DNA of 64,000 bases from Alphaproteobacteria bacterium (lineage in GTDB: Bacteria; Pseudomonadota; Alphaproteobacteria; Micropepsales; Micropepsaceae): positions 45,941 to 109,940 of the forward strand of contig JAFBAL010000063.1 in assembly GCA_019247845.1 (NCBI GenBank), in the 5' to 3' direction. Positions 53,001-64,000 of this stretch are shown here, piece after piece. The notes beneath the pieces were generated by a model. That model worked only from the letters and a program-made list of their open reading frames with translations. It had not been told where the DNA came from and ran no database searches. A program made the translations under genes and the position numbers. Within the stretch, counting starts at the first letter, position 1. Every line of letters begins with the position of its first letter.

Positions 53001-53015
53001 ATGGAGTCCGGAAAA

Positions 53016-54038
53016 ATGGCTGCGATGGATCTGGCCTACACGCCGAAGGTGGCGGCCGCGACGGCTGCGCTCTACGGCAAAGTCGCCAGCGTCGTGCCCC
53101 GTATCGAATGGCCGGTGCATGCGCCCTATGTCGAGGCGATCAACCGGCTGAAGCGCGAGAAGGATGCCGTCATCCTGGCGCACAACTACATGACGCCGGA
53201 GATATTCCACTGCGTCGCCGACTTCGTGGGCGACAGCCTGGCGCTGGCCCGCGAAGCCGCGAAGGTCGACGCCAAGGTGATCGTGCAGGCCGGCGTTCAT
53301 TTCATGGCCGAGACCTCCAAGATCCTTTCGCCCGACAAGATCGTGCTGATCCCGGACGTGGAGGCCGGCTGCTCGCTCGCCGCTTCGATCACCGCGGCCG
53401 ACGTGCGCCTTTTGAAAGAGAGATATCCGGGCCTGCCGGTCGTCACCTACGTCAACACCTCCGCGGACGTGAAGGCGGAGAGCGACGTGTGCTGCACCTC
53501 GTCCAACGCCAAGGCGGTCGTCGAGGACATCGCCCGCGAGAAGGGTGTCGATACCGTCATCATGATCCCGGACAAGTACCTGGCCCGGAACGTCGCCAAG
53601 CAGACCGACGTCAAGGTCGTCACCTGGGAAGGCAGCTGCGAGGTGCACGAGCGCTTCACTGCGCAGGACATCGAGAGCTATCGCGCGGCCAATCCGGGCA
53701 TCGTCGTGCTCAGCCATCCCGAATGCCCGCCCGAGGTCGTCGCGGTGTCGGACTTCGCGGGCTCGACCGCGGCGATGATCTCCTATGTCGGCGACAAGCG
53801 GCCGAAGAAGGTCGTCATGGTCACCGAGTGCTCGATGAGCGACAACGTCGCGGTCGAGTATCCCGACGTCGAGTTCGTGCGGCCGTGCAACCTCTGCCCG
53901 CACATGAAGCGCATCACGCTCCCCAAGATCCTGCATTCGCTAGAGACCATGACCACCGAGGTCCTGGTCGATCCGGCAGTGGCCGTGCGCGCGCGGGCCG
54001 CGGTCGAGCGCATGCTGGCCGTGGGCAAGCCCAGATGA
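53016..54038 (+). CDS. nadA: Quinolinate synthase
   Basis: Condenses iminoaspartate (from NadB) with dihydroxyacetone phosphate to quinolinate, using a [4Fe-4S] cluster. 340 residues. The three cluster Cys are in [19 protein letters not shown] and [22 protein letters not shown] near the N-terminus binds substrate. Start ATG 53016 has GGAG 9 bases upstream (53003-53006); upstream ATGs at 52983 and 53001 lie inside operator O2. Overlaps nadB by 4 bases, so nadA-nadB-nadC is one unit under the two-operator control region. Confidence 0.96.
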   Translation: MAAMDLAYTPKVAAATAALYGKVASVVPRIEWPVHAPYVEAINRLKREKDAVILAHNYMTPEIFHCVADFVGDSLALAREAAKVDAKVIVQAGVHFMAETSKILSPDKIVLIPDVEAGCSLAASITAADVRLLKERYPGLPVVTYVNTSADVKAESDVCCTSSNAKAVVEDIAREKGVDTVIMIPDKYLARNVAKQTDVKVVTWEGSCEVHERFTAQDIESYRAANPGIVVLSHPECPPEVVAVSDFAGSTAAMISYVGDKRPKKVVMVTECSMSDNVAVEYPDVEFVRPCNLCPHMKRITLPKILHSLETMTTEVLVDPAVAVRARAAVERMLAVGKPR

Positions 54039-55615
54039 GACACCTCGACAGCATCGTCGAGTGCAAGGGGGCGCTGATCCTGGGAGCCGGCGTGGCGGGA
54101 TTGTTCACCGCGCTCAAGCTTTCGCCCTACCCGTCGCTGGTGCTGGCCGGCAGCCGGCCCGGTACCTCGGGCGCGAGCGCCTGGGCGCAAGGCGGAATCG
54201 CCGCCGCGGTCGCGCCCGGCGACAGCTGGCAGAGCCACGCCGCCGACACCATCGCCGCGGGCGACGGCCTGTGCGACCCTGAGATCGCCGCGCTGGTCGC
54301 GCGCGAGGCGCCGTCGCGCATCGACGACCTGGTGCGCTTCGGCGCGCCGTTCGACCGCAATCCCGACGGCTCGCTCGCCGTCGGTCGCGAGGCGGCGCAT
54401 TCGGCCGCGCGCATCGTGCACGTGAAAGGCGACCGGGCCGGCGCCGAGGTCACGCGCGCGCTGGCGGCGAAGGCCCTATGCGATCCTGCGATCAAGGTGC
54501 TGGAAGGCTACCACGCCGTCGAGCTCGCGATGGAAGACGGCCGCGTGGTCGGCCTCTTCGCGCGCAGCGGCGCGGGCCCCGAGGCGCGCCTGGTGCTGTT
54601 CCGCGCGCCGGCGGTGATCTTCGCGACCGGCGGATTGGGCGCGCTCTATGCCGTGACGACCAATCCGCTGGAGTCGCGCGGCGAAGGCCTTGGCATGGCG
54701 GCGCGCGCGGGTGCGGTGATCGCCGATGCCGAGTTCGTGCAGTTCCACCCGACGGCGCTGGCCGTCGGCCGCGACCCGGCGCCGCTCGCGACCGAAGCCT
54801 TGCGCGGCGAAGGCGCGATGCTGGTCGACGAGAGGGGTCTGCGCTTCATGCCCGCCGTCCACAGGCACGCCGAGCTCGCGCCGCGCGACGTCGTGGCCCG
54901 CGCCATCCATCGCGAGATCGCCGCCGGCCACAAGGTCTACCTCGATTGCCGCGAGGCCATCGGCGCGGCATTCCCGGAGCATTTCCCGACGGTCTATGCG
55001 GCGGCGAAGAGCGCCGGCATCGATCCCGTAGCGCAGCCGATCCCGGTCGCGCCTGCCGCGCATTACCACATGGGCGGCATCGCCAGCGACGATCGCGGCC
55101 GCAGCTCGCTCGGCGGGCTCTGGGCGGTCGGCGAATGCGCCTCGACCGGGCTGCACGGCGCCAACCGTCTGGCGTCGAATTCGCTGCTCGAAGGCCTGGT
55201 GTTCGGCGCCCGCGCTGCCGAGGACGTGCGCAACCACGTCGCGACCGGCTCCGGCCGCGGCACGCCGCCGGTGCCGGAACGCTTCGCCGCGCCCTCGCCG
55301 CCGCACGTGCTGCGCAAGGCGATGACGCGGCTGGTGGGCCTCGAGCGCGATGAGGCCGGCGTCACCGAGGCGCTTGCCGTCATCGCCAAGGTCGAGCGCG
55401 CCGGCGGCACCGAGCCCGCGCTGCGCAACATGACCGCGACCGCGAGGCTGGTCGCCGCCGCGGCGCTTGTCCGCCGCGAAAGCCGCGGCGGGCACAGCCG
55501 CAGCGACTATCCGTCCACGGATGAAACCGGCAGGCGCTCGTTCCTCACGCTCGCCGATGCCGAGGCGATCGCGGCGCGCCTGCCGGCCGAAACCAGGGCG
55601 GCACGCCTGTTATGA
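54035..55615 (+). CDS. nadB: L-aspartate oxidase
   Basis: FAD enzyme oxidising L-aspartate to iminoaspartate. 526 residues. [14 protein letters not shown] is the FAD GxGxx[24 protein letters not shown] and [11 protein letters not shown] are family blocks, with [18 protein letters not shown] near the C-terminal FAD site. ATG 54035 is inside the nadA stop (ATGA); nadC overlaps the 3' end in the same way. Confidence 0.96.
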   Translation: MRHLDSIVECKGALILGAGVAGLFTALKLSPYPSLVLAGSRPGTSGASAWAQGGIAAAVAPGDSWQSHAADTIAAGDGLCDPEIAALVAREAPSRIDDLVRFGAPFDRNPDGSLAVGREAAHSAARIVHVKGDRAGAEVTRALAAKALCDPAIKVLEGYHAVELAMEDGRVVGLFARSGAGPEARLVLFRAPAVIFATGGLGALYAVTTNPLESRGEGLGMAARAGAVIADAEFVQFHPTALAVGRDPAPLATEALRGEGAMLVDERGLRFMPAVHRHAELAPRDVVARAIHREIAAGHKVYLDCREAIGAAFPEHFPTVYAAAKSAGIDPVAQPIPVAPAAHYHMGGIASDDRGRSSLGGLWAVGECASTGLHGANRLASNSLLEGLVFGARAAEDVRNHVATGSGRGTPPVPERFAAPSPPHVLRKAMTRLVGLERDEAGVTEALAVIAKVERAGGTEPALRNMTATARLVAAAALVRRESRGGHSRSDYPSTDETGRRSFLTLADAEAIAARLPAETRAARLL

Positions 55616-56454
55616 TCCGCCCGCCGCACCGGCTGATCGTCGAGCCCATCGTCCGGCACGCGCTCGAAGAGGACCTCGGCCGCGCCGGCGACATCACCAG
55701 CGACCTGATCGTGCCGCCCGAGCGCCGCGCCGAAGCCAGGCTCGTGACGCGCAAGCCGGGCACCGTCGCAGGCCTGAACGCCGCCGAGATCGCCTTCGCG
55801 CTCGCCGAGCCCGCGCTCCGGATCGACGTCAAGGTCGCGGACGGGGCGACGGTCGAGGCCGGCACCGTGCTGGCCGTCGTCGAAGGCCCGGCGCGCGGCG
55901 TGCTTACGGCCGAGCGCGTGGCGCTGAACTTCGTCGGCCATCTGTCGGGCGTCGCCACCGCCACGCGCGCGCTGGTCGATGCGGTCGCAGGGACCGGCGC
56001 GCGCATCGTCTGCACGCGCAAGACGACGCCGGGCCTGCGTGTCATGGAGAAATATGCCGTGCGCTGCGGCGGCGGGTTCAATCACCGCCTCGGCCTCGAC
56101 GACGCGGTGCTGATCAAGGACAACCACCTGGTCGCCGCCGGCGGCATCGCGTCTGCCATCGCGCGCGTCCGCGACGGCCTCGGGCACATGGCAAAGATCG
56201 AGCTCGAGGTCGACACCCTGGCGCAGCTCGACGAGGCGCTCACGCTCAAGATCGACACCATCCTGCTCGACAACATGTCGATCGACGATCTCAAGCGCGC
56301 CGTGGCGATGTCCAAAGGCCGCGCGACGCTGGAGGCCTCGGGCAACGTCACGCTCGCCGGCGTCCGCGCCATCGCTGAGACCGGCGTCGACTACATCTCG
56401 TCGGGCGCGCTGACCCACAGCGCCCCCAGCCTCGACGTTGCCCTGGATTTCTGA
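55612..56454 (+). CDS. nadC: Nicotinate-nucleotide pyrophosphorylase (carboxylating)
   Basis: Converts quinolinate and PRPP to nicotinate mononucleotide with loss of CO2. 280 residues, standard size. Conserved blocks: EDLGRAGDITSD, TRKTTPGLRVMEKYAVRCGGG, HRLGLDDAVLIKDNH and DTILLDNMS, then SSGALTHSAPSLDVALDF. Third gene of the de novo NAD operon; 12 bases precede the lipoprotein gene. Confidence 0.96.
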   Translation: MIRPPHRLIVEPIVRHALEEDLGRAGDITSDLIVPPERRAEARLVTRKPGTVAGLNAAEIAFALAEPALRIDVKVADGATVEAGTVLAVVEGPARGVLTAERVALNFVGHLSGVATATRALVDAVAGTGARIVCTRKTTPGLRVMEKYAVRCGGGFNHRLGLDDAVLIKDNHLVAAGGIASAIARVRDGLGHMAKIELEVDTLAQLDEALTLKIDTILLDNMSIDDLKRAVAMSKGRATLEASGNVTLAGVRAIAETGVDYISSGALTHSAPSLDVALDF

Positions 56455-56466
56455 TCTCATCGCCGG

Positions 56467-56916
56467 ATGATGGGGAATTGGGGGACCATCGGCCGGCTGG
56501 TCGCGGCCCTGAGCGTGCTCGGGCTTGCAAGCTGCAGCACGATGCAGCACCGCGAACCCGCGCCCGTTGCCGAACCCGACGACAGCTTTACCTGCAGGCG
56601 CGCGGAAGCGAAGCCGGTCAAGCTCGCCGCGCTGCGCCGCGATCCCGCAGCCTTCGCAAACCGATGCGTGGTTCTGTCCCTGTTCACGAACGGCTTCGAT
56701 TTCGGCGAGACCGCGAGCGCGCTGCATGCCCCGCTCGCCAAGGGCGAAAGGCCGATGATCTTCCACTTCGATCCCGCGCATCCGAACCGGCCGAAGCATC
56801 CGTCCTTCGTCAATCTGGTGGCACGGGTGCGCGCCTGTCCGGCCGACGCGCCGCAAACCTGCCTCGACGGCATATTCGTGTCCGAGGTCCACGTGCTTCC
56901 GACCGCGATGGACTGA
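56467..56916 (+). CDS. Small lipoprotein
   Basis: 149 residues with a lipobox LASC (Cys23) after a hydrophobic signal, so exported and lipid-anchored. The mature part has three or more Cys (FTCRRAE, NRCVVLS, VRACPADAPQTC) and EARRDPAAFANRC-like sequence. No family recognised. It follows nadC by 12 bases and may be co-transcribed, though its role need not relate to NAD. Confidence 0.72.
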   Translation: MMGNWGTIGRLVAALSVLGLASCSTMQHREPAPVAEPDDSFTCRRAEAKPVKLAALRRDPAAFANRCVVLSLFTNGFDFGETASALHAPLAKGERPMIFHFDPAHPNRPKHPSFVNLVARVRACPADAPQTCLDGIFVSEVHVLPTAMD

Positions 56917-56964
56917 AGCCCAAGAGCCGTTAAGCTGCGTGCCGGACAATATCGGGAGCGGCAC

Positions 56965-57735
56965 ATGGACCTTCATCTCAAAGGCAGGAACGCCATCGTG
57001 CTCGGCGGCACGCGCGGCATCGGACGCGCCGTCGCGGAAACCTTCGCCGCGGAAGGCGCCAATGTGGCGATCTGCGCGCGCCATGCCGACCAGGTGAAGG
57101 AAGCCGTCGCCGCGCTGACCGCCAAAGGCGTGCGCGCCGCCGGCGCCTCGGTCGACATCACCGACGGCGCGGCGCTCAAGGCCTGGGTCGAGAAGGCGGC
57201 GGCCGAACTCGGCGGCGTCGACGCGCTGGTGTCCAATGCCGGCGCGATGGCGCAAGGCCCCGACCCGGCGTCGTGGGAGTCCAACTTCAAGCTCGACGTC
57301 CTGGGGGCGGTGAACGCCTTCGACGCGGCGCGGCCGTTCCTCGAAAAGGCCGCCGAGGCGAACGGCGACGCGTCTTTCACGATCATCGCATCCGTCTCGG
57401 CGGCGGAAGCCGACCACGCGAGTTCCTACGGTCCGATCAAGGCGGCGCTGATCCACTATGCCAAGGGCCTGGCGCGCCAGCATGCCAAGCGCCGCATCCG
57501 CACCAACGTCGTCTCGCCCGGCATGGTCTATTTCAAGGGCGGCGTGTGGAACATGGTCGAGGAAGGCAATCCCGATTTCTTCAAGCAGGCGGTGGCGCGC
57601 AACCCCACCGGGCGTTGCGCCACGCCGCAGGAGATCGCCAATGCGACGGTCTTCCTGGCGAGCCCGGCCTCGTCCTACACCACGGGCGTGAACCTGCTCG
57701 TCGACGGCACGATCTCGCGGCGGGTGAACTTTTAA
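56965..57735 (+). CDS. SDR family oxidoreductase
   Basis: 256 residues, classical short-chain dehydrogenase. VLGGTRGIGRAVAETF (T-G-x3-G-x-G form) binds the cofactor, SNAGA the nicotinamide region, and SSYGPIKAALIHY the catalytic Tyr-x3-Lys. It probably prefers NADP or NAD unknown; substrate unknown. GGGAGC 7-12 bases upstream supports ATG 56965. The PNPOx-fold gene starts 4 bases later. Confidence 0.9.
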   Translation: MDLHLKGRNAIVLGGTRGIGRAVAETFAAEGANVAICARHADQVKEAVAALTAKGVRAAGASVDITDGAALKAWVEKAAAELGGVDALVSNAGAMAQGPDPASWESNFKLDVLGAVNAFDAARPFLEKAAEANGDASFTIIASVSAAEADHASSYGPIKAALIHYAKGLARQHAKRRIRTNVVSPGMVYFKGGVWNMVEEGNPDFFKQAVARNPTGRCATPQEIANATVFLASPASSYTTGVNLLVDGTISRRVNF

Positions 57736-57739
57736 GTCC

Positions 57740-58195
57740 ATGCGCCTGACGGACGACATGAAGCGCGTCATCGCCGAGCAGCGGCTCGCTTATGTCGCGA
57801 CGGTGTGCGCCGACGGCACGCCGAACCTGTCGCCCAAGGGCACGGCGGCCGCCTGGGGCGACGACGCGATCGTCTTCGCCGACATCCGCTCGCCCGTGAC
57901 GGTCGCCAATATCGCGCGCAATCCCGCGATGGAGATCAACGTCGTCGATCCCGTGTCGCGCAAGGGCTATCGCTTCAAGGGCAAGGCCGAGGTTTTGCGC
58001 GAAGGCGGCGCATTCGACGAGATGCTCGCCTTCTATCGCGCACGCGGCAGCCGCAACCGGATCCGCGCCATCGTGCGCATGCGGATAGAGCGCGCGGCGC
58101 CGCTGATCTCGCCGGCCTACGATCTGGGGCAGAGCGAGGCCGAGGTGCGCGCTTGCTGGAACGGCTATTGGGAAGAACTACGCAACAGGGGCTGA
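57740..58195 (+). CDS. Pyridoxamine 5'-phosphate oxidase-fold protein
   Basis: 151 residues of the FMN-binding split-barrel type (PNPOx-like, not PdxH itself). AYVATVCADGTPNLSPKGTAAAWGDD is the flavin-site block, and NPAMEINVVDPVSRKGYRFKGKAEV follows. It may reduce or sense a flavin-linked substrate; substrate unknown. Located between two SDR genes with 4- and 1-base gaps. Confidence 0.85.
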   Translation: MRLTDDMKRVIAEQRLAYVATVCADGTPNLSPKGTAAAWGDDAIVFADIRSPVTVANIARNPAMEINVVDPVSRKGYRFKGKAEVLREGGAFDEMLAFYRARGSRNRIRAIVRMRIERAAPLISPAYDLGQSEAEVRACWNGYWEELRNRG

Positions 58196-58196
58196 C

Positions 58197-59040
58197 ATGA
58201 CGGGCAAGGCAAAGGGGGCGCAAATCCATCTTCATCACCGGGGCGGCAAGCGGCATCGGCCGCGCCACCGCGCTGCTGTTCGCGCAGAAGGGCTGGTTCA
58301 TAGGCGCCTTCGACGTCAACGCGGCGGGACTGGCCTCGCTGACTCAGGAGCTGGGCAGCGACAACTGCGTCACCGGGCGCCTCGACGTCACCGCGAAGCA
58401 GAACTTCGAGGAGGCGGTGGCGGCCTTCGGCGCCGAGACGGGCGGCACGATGGACATGCTGTTCAACAACGCCGGCATCGGCGAGAGCGGCTGGTTCGAG
58501 GACGTCCCTTACGATGCCGCGCTGCGCGTGGTGCAGGTGAACCTGGTCGGCGTGCTCAACGGCATCTACGCCGCCCTGCCGCTGCTGAAGGCCACGAAGA
58601 ATTCGCTGTGCTTCTCGACCTCGTCGTCGTCCGCGACATACGGCATGCCGAGGATCGCGGTCTATTCCGCCACCAAGCACGCGGTGAAGGGTTTGACCGA
58701 GGCGCTGTCGATCGAGTTCAGCCGCCACGGCATCCGCGTCGCCGACACGCTGCCGGGCCTGATCGATACCGCCATCCTGCGCAACACGCCCAACCGCACC
58801 GAGCCGCGCACCGCGAGCGACGCCGACACCATGCTCGCCAATGCGCCGAAGAAGGGCCCGTTCCGCCTGATGCCGCCGCGCGCGGTGGCGGAAGCGGCCT
58901 GGGCGGCCTATGGCAGCGACAGGCTGCACTGGTACGTGCCGCCCGAGCTCCAGTGGATCGACCGCATCAAGGGCTTCTCGCCCGAGACCATCCGCAAGCG
59001 CATCAAGAAGACCGTGCTCGGCGTGATGGGCCGCGACTGA
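58197..59040 (+). pseudogene. SDR oxidoreductase with frameshift in a G run
   Basis: From ATG 58197 (AGGGG ribosome site) the frame reads MTGKAKG and then leaves the family; the SDR sequence continues one frame over as IFITGAASGIGRATALLFA, and later VYSATKHAVKG supplies Tyr-x3-Lys. A run of five G at 58214-58218 lies exactly at the change; with four G the protein is continuous (about 280 residues). Without it, only an internal start such as ATG 58417 (207 residues, lacking the cofactor motif) is available. So either a sequencing slip or a broken gene. Confidence 0.78.
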
Positions 59041-59064
59041 CGCTATTGCCGGCGCGCAATTTGC

Positions 59065-59090
59065 CGGGCGAACGCTGCGCAGTTCGCCCG
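59065..59090. terminator. Hairpin between convergent genes
   Basis: A 9-bp perfect stem (CGGGCGAAC/GTTCGCCCG) with an 8-base loop in the 57-base gap between the SDR gene and the convergent hydrolase. No T-run on either strand, so terminator function is uncertain. Confidence 0.4.
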
Positions 59091-59097
59091 ATTGCGC

Positions 59098-59838
59098 TTA
59101 TAGCGCGCGCGAGCGTGCCGGCCGGTAGAACACGTGGTTGCCGATCTGGACCGTGCGCTGCATGTCGTCGGCCCAGTCGGGCGAGACCGAGGCGTTGTGG
59201 AAATGCGTGGCATCGCCGGTGACGTCGCGCAGCGCGACCTCGCCGGTCAGGATGCGCGCCGCCAGCGTCTCGGCCGAGCGCCAGGCGCCGGTCGATTTGC
59301 GCACCGCCAGCTGGCCGTCGCAGGCGAAGGAGAACTGGCAGGTCGCCGTGCCCTGTCCCTCGTAGACCACCGCGCAGATCGAGTGGCCGTAATGGCCGTG
59401 GCGCAGGCGATGGAACACGACCTCGGCCACCGCCATCTGGCCGTCGCGGCCTTCGCCGCGGGCTTCGTAATACATGACCTCGGACAGGCAGCGATGCTCG
59501 GCGAGCAGCTGCGTCATCGCAAGATCGGCGCCGGTGGCCTTGGCGGGCGCGGCGACAGGCGCGGAAGCGGGCTGCGCGGCGGTGGGCGCAGAGGCCTGCG
59601 CGGCCATGGGCACGACCGCGGGCGCCGACGGCGCGACCGCGGCCGGTGCAACCGTCGCGACGGCGGCGCGTTGTACAATGATAGGCGCCATCGCGCCCGC
59701 GACGGAGGCATTCTCCGTGGACGGATGATTGCTCGAGGCCGCACCGACGGCGGCGCTCGCGGCACAGAGGATCACGGCCAGCGCGCCGATAAGCACGCGG
59801 TCGGAACGCCCCAACACGTCTCTGGTTTTCGTTTTCAT
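59098..59838 (-). CDS. Cell wall hydrolase (SleB-like)
   Basis: 246 residues. N-terminal membrane/signal segment about 15-37 (VLIGALAVILCAASAAVGAA), then an Ala/Pro-rich linker (about 55-115), then the Hydrolase_2 domain: EVMYYEARGEGRDGQMAVAEVV, HGHYGHSICAVVYEG and CQFSFACDG. In this family such enzymes cleave peptidoglycan. Glu in EARGEG is the likely catalytic residue. ATG 59838 is preferred over 59991; the extra 51 codons show no domain. Located between ppdK and the SDR genes. The 206-base upstream gap shows no gene. Confidence 0.88.
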   Translation of the reverse strand: MKTKTRDVLGRSDRVLIGALAVILCAASAAVGAASSNHPSTENASVAGAMAPIIVQRAAVATVAPAAVAPSAPAVVPMAAQASAPTAAQPASAPVAAPAKATGADLAMTQLLAEHRCLSEVMYYEARGEGRDGQMAVAEVVFHRLRHGHYGHSICAVVYEGQGTATCQFSFACDGQLAVRKSTGAWRSAETLAARILTGEVALRDVTGDATHFHNASVSPDWADDMQRTVQIGNHVFYRPARSRAL

Positions 59839-60044
59839 GGCAATCGACTCTCTTCGGATCTCGTTTTCGCTGTTACACGTCGTCGTCAATTCCGAATGGT
59901 CCCGCCCCCTGTCGAAGTGAAGCGCGTTCTGCCGGAGAAAATCCGAATCGTCAAATAAAAATCTCGGCAATCCTGACACGGCGTCATGCAATGCAGGAAA
60001 ATCCAGGGTTTTCCTGCATCGTCAGTGTACAGATTAATGGAACG

Positions 60045-62717
<2,673 letters not shown>

Positions 62718-62811
62718 GTGGTTTCCTTGAGAACCGGCCGTAAGCCAATCTGTCATGACCGACCGGGCGCTGCTAGCCTTGGCGCCGCTTCGGACCAAGG
62801 GGGAAACGCAC

Positions 62812-63231
62812 ATGCCGCAGGATCAGATCTTCTTTCCCATGGGCGCGCTCGCGCTGTTGACGTTCCTCGTGCTGACCTTGATCCCATTCCGCCGCTTCCG
62901 CTCGGCCTTCGCGGGCGAGACCGCCGCTGCCGACTACAAGTTCGGCGAGTCCGCCAAGGTCCCGGGCCATGTCTCGATCCCGAACCGGAACTACATGAAC
63001 CTGCTCGAGATGCCGGTGCTGTTCTACGTCGTCTGCCTGATGCTGCATCAGGCCGGGCGCGTCGACGCGACCTTCCTGACGCTCGCCTGGGTCTATGTGG
63101 GATTGAGAATCGGTCACAGCCTGGTGCACGTGACCTACAACCACGTCATGCACCGGCTGGCATTGTTCGCGACCAGCAACTTCGTGGTCGGGGCGATGTG
63201 GGCTCTGTTCTTCTGGCCGCTGGTTGGTTAG
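62812..63231 (+). CDS. MAPEG family membrane protein
   Basis: 139 residues, four membrane segments (about 8-26, 60-80, 83-102, 115-135), typical of MAPEG (membrane-associated eicosanoid/glutathione metabolism). NYMNLLEMPVLFYVVC and LRIGHSLVHVTYNHVMHRLALF are the family blocks, with the RxxHSxxHxxxN region before the last helix. Bacterial members may use glutathione; substrate unknown. ATG 62812 starts the hydrophobic N-terminus; divergent from ppdK across 94 bases. Confidence 0.85.
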   Translation: MPQDQIFFPMGALALLTFLVLTLIPFRRFRSAFAGETAAADYKFGESAKVPGHVSIPNRNYMNLLEMPVLFYVVCLMLHQAGRVDATFLTLAWVYVGLRIGHSLVHVTYNHVMHRLALFATSNFVVGAMWALFFWPLVG

Positions 63232-63271
63232 CATCCGAACGCTCAAGCGACACAAAAAGACGGAGACCCCC

Positions 63272-63559
63272 ATGCCGATGCGCAAATTCATCATCGAGCG
63301 CGACATTCCCGCGGTCGGTTCGTTCGAGCGCGAGCAGCTCAAGGGTGCCGCGGCCAAGTCGAACGAGGTGCTCTCCCAGCTCGGCCCCGACATCCAGTGG
63401 CAGGAGAGCTATGTCGCCGCCGACAAGACGTTCTGCGTCTATCTGGCGAAGGACGAGGCGATCATCAGGAAGCACGCCGAGATCAGCGGCTTCCCCGCGA
63501 CCAAGATCACCGAGGTGCGCAAGATGATCGACCCCACGACCGAGAGGGACGGGGCGTAA
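63272..63559 (+). CDS. DUF4242-like small protein
   Basis: 95 residues: MPMRKFIIERDIPAVGSFE, then LGPDIQWQESYVAADKTFCVYLAKDEAIIRKHAEISGFPATKITEVRKMIDP-like sequence, matching DUF4242/nickel-binding SCO4226-type ferredoxin-like proteins with the conserved ERDIP, YVAADKTFC and HAEISGFP positions. Exact role not established. ATG 63272 has CGGAGA 6-11 bases upstream. Confidence 0.8.
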   Translation: MPMRKFIIERDIPAVGSFEREQLKGAAAKSNEVLSQLGPDIQWQESYVAADKTFCVYLAKDEAIIRKHAEISGFPATKITEVRKMIDPTTERDGA

Positions 63560-63568
63560 GCGCACACC

Positions 63569-63596
63569 TGTCGGCCTGCGAATGCGGGCCGCCCAG
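63569..63596. repeat. Solo arm of the palindromic element
   Basis: The 49-base gap between convergent genes contains one arm related to the element at 23942-24030: TGTCGGCCTGCGAATGCGGG with the shared core CGAATGCGGGCC and a CCAG end. No opposite arm is present. Likely a decayed or partial copy. Confidence 0.55.
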
Positions 63597-63608
63597 GCGA
63601 CGTCTGCA

Positions 63609-64000
63609 CTACCCTTCGATCTTCGAGAAATCCGCGACCAGCTGCAGCGTCGCGCGCAGCCGCGCGAGCAGTCGCAACCGGTTCTCGCGGACCTTGGGAT
63701 CGTCGTCGTTGACCTTGACCTTGTCGAAGAAGGCGTCGACCGGCGCGCGCAGCCGCGCCATGACGCCCATGGCTTCGACGAAGCGTTCGGCTTCGACATC
63801 CGACACGATGAGCGGCGAGCCGTTTTCCAACGCGACAAACAGCGCCTTCTCTTCAGCCAGCGTCATCAGGCTGAGCTGCGGCTCGCCGTCGAAGGTCGTC
63901 TTGTCCTTCTTCTCCTCCGCCTTGAGGATATTGGCGGCGCGCTTGTAACCCGCCAGCAGGTTCGTGCCCTCGTCGCTCTTGAGGAAGGACTGCAGCGCCT
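63609..64000 (-). CDS. glyS: Glycine--tRNA ligase beta subunit, C-terminal part
   Basis: The frame is open to the window edge, so only the last ~130 residues are seen: FLKSDEGTNLLAGYKRAANIL, then FDGEPQLSLMTLAEEKALF and a helical end with FFDKVKVNDDDPKVRENRLRLL, the anticodon-binding-type tail of bacterial GlyS. With GlyQ it charges tRNA-Gly. Expected to be followed by ppdK in this lineage; here two small genes intervene. Confidence 0.95.
   Translation of the reverse strand, partial: ALQSFLKSDEGTNLLAGYKRAANILKAEEKKDKTTFDGEPQLSLMTLAEEKALFVALENGSPLIVSDVEAERFVEAMGVMARLRAPVDAFFDKVKVNDDDPKVRENRLRLLARLRATLQLVADFSKIEG

Overview
The window is 64 kb of a high-GC, densely coded chromosome with genes on both strands and many 4-bp start/stop overlaps. 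Several families point to an alphaproteobacterium: a NadQ-type NAD regulator beside nadABC, a DUF3126 protein, a PAS_5-type protein, a SleB-type cell wall hydrolase, and pyruvate phosphate dikinase close to glycine-tRNA ligase beta. Genus and species cannot be read from the sequence. No rRNA, tRNA, CRISPR array, integrase or transposase was found.

Region 1 (1-17.4 kb) is a surface-glycan locus. It starts with the 3' part of rfbA and holds two sulfotransferases, a possible 2OG/Fe(II) oxygenase, an SGNH hydrolase, a GSCFA-TPR protein, a glycosyltransferase with five WY repeats of exact 38-residue period, and a nucleotide-sugar epimerase/dehydratase. A fatty-acyl-AMP-ligase-like enzyme stands divergent to a tight seven-gene operon: acyl carrier protein, AlgX/AlgJ-like acyltransferase, GT2-like protein, frameshifted GT-B, KPHP-type transferase, DxD glycosyltransferase. 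It looks like a pathway for a sulfated and probably acylated glycan.

Region 2 (17.4-37 kb) is mixed housekeeping: fhs, enoyl-CoA hydratase, gamma-carbonic anhydrase, PhoH-like ATPase, cysE, queE-queC, nitroreductase, FAD oxidoreductase, a third sulfotransferase and a FabH-like ketosynthase. It also has several small membrane proteins, a secreted pectate-lyase-like protein and a secreted HAF-repeat protein, the last two both frameshifted. Palindromic intergenic repeats lie at 19.6-19.8 and 23.9-24.0 kb, with a single arm at 63.57 kb.

Region 3 (37-52.7 kb) holds a PepSY remnant, a membrane PAS histidine kinase, a POT peptide transporter, a tandem PilZ protein, an S41-like secreted protein, a universal stress protein, an HD hydrolase, a tyrosine-phosphatase-like protein overlapping a NadQ-like regulator, two tandem secreted GLUG-repeat paralogues and an outer-membrane barrel protein.

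Region 4 (52.7-64 kb) begins with the nad control region: two matching operator-like palindromes (TATGCT-N7-AGCATA type), a promoter overlapped by the first, and an intrinsic terminator between them. The nadA-nadB-nadC genes follow, then a lipoprotein, two SDR enzymes (one frameshifted) and a PNPOx-fold protein. SleB, ppdK, a MAPEG protein, a DUF4242-like protein and the 3' end of glyS close the window. Four genes carry single frameshifts, three of them explained by a one-unit change in a G run or GC repeat, so consensus error is as likely as real decay.
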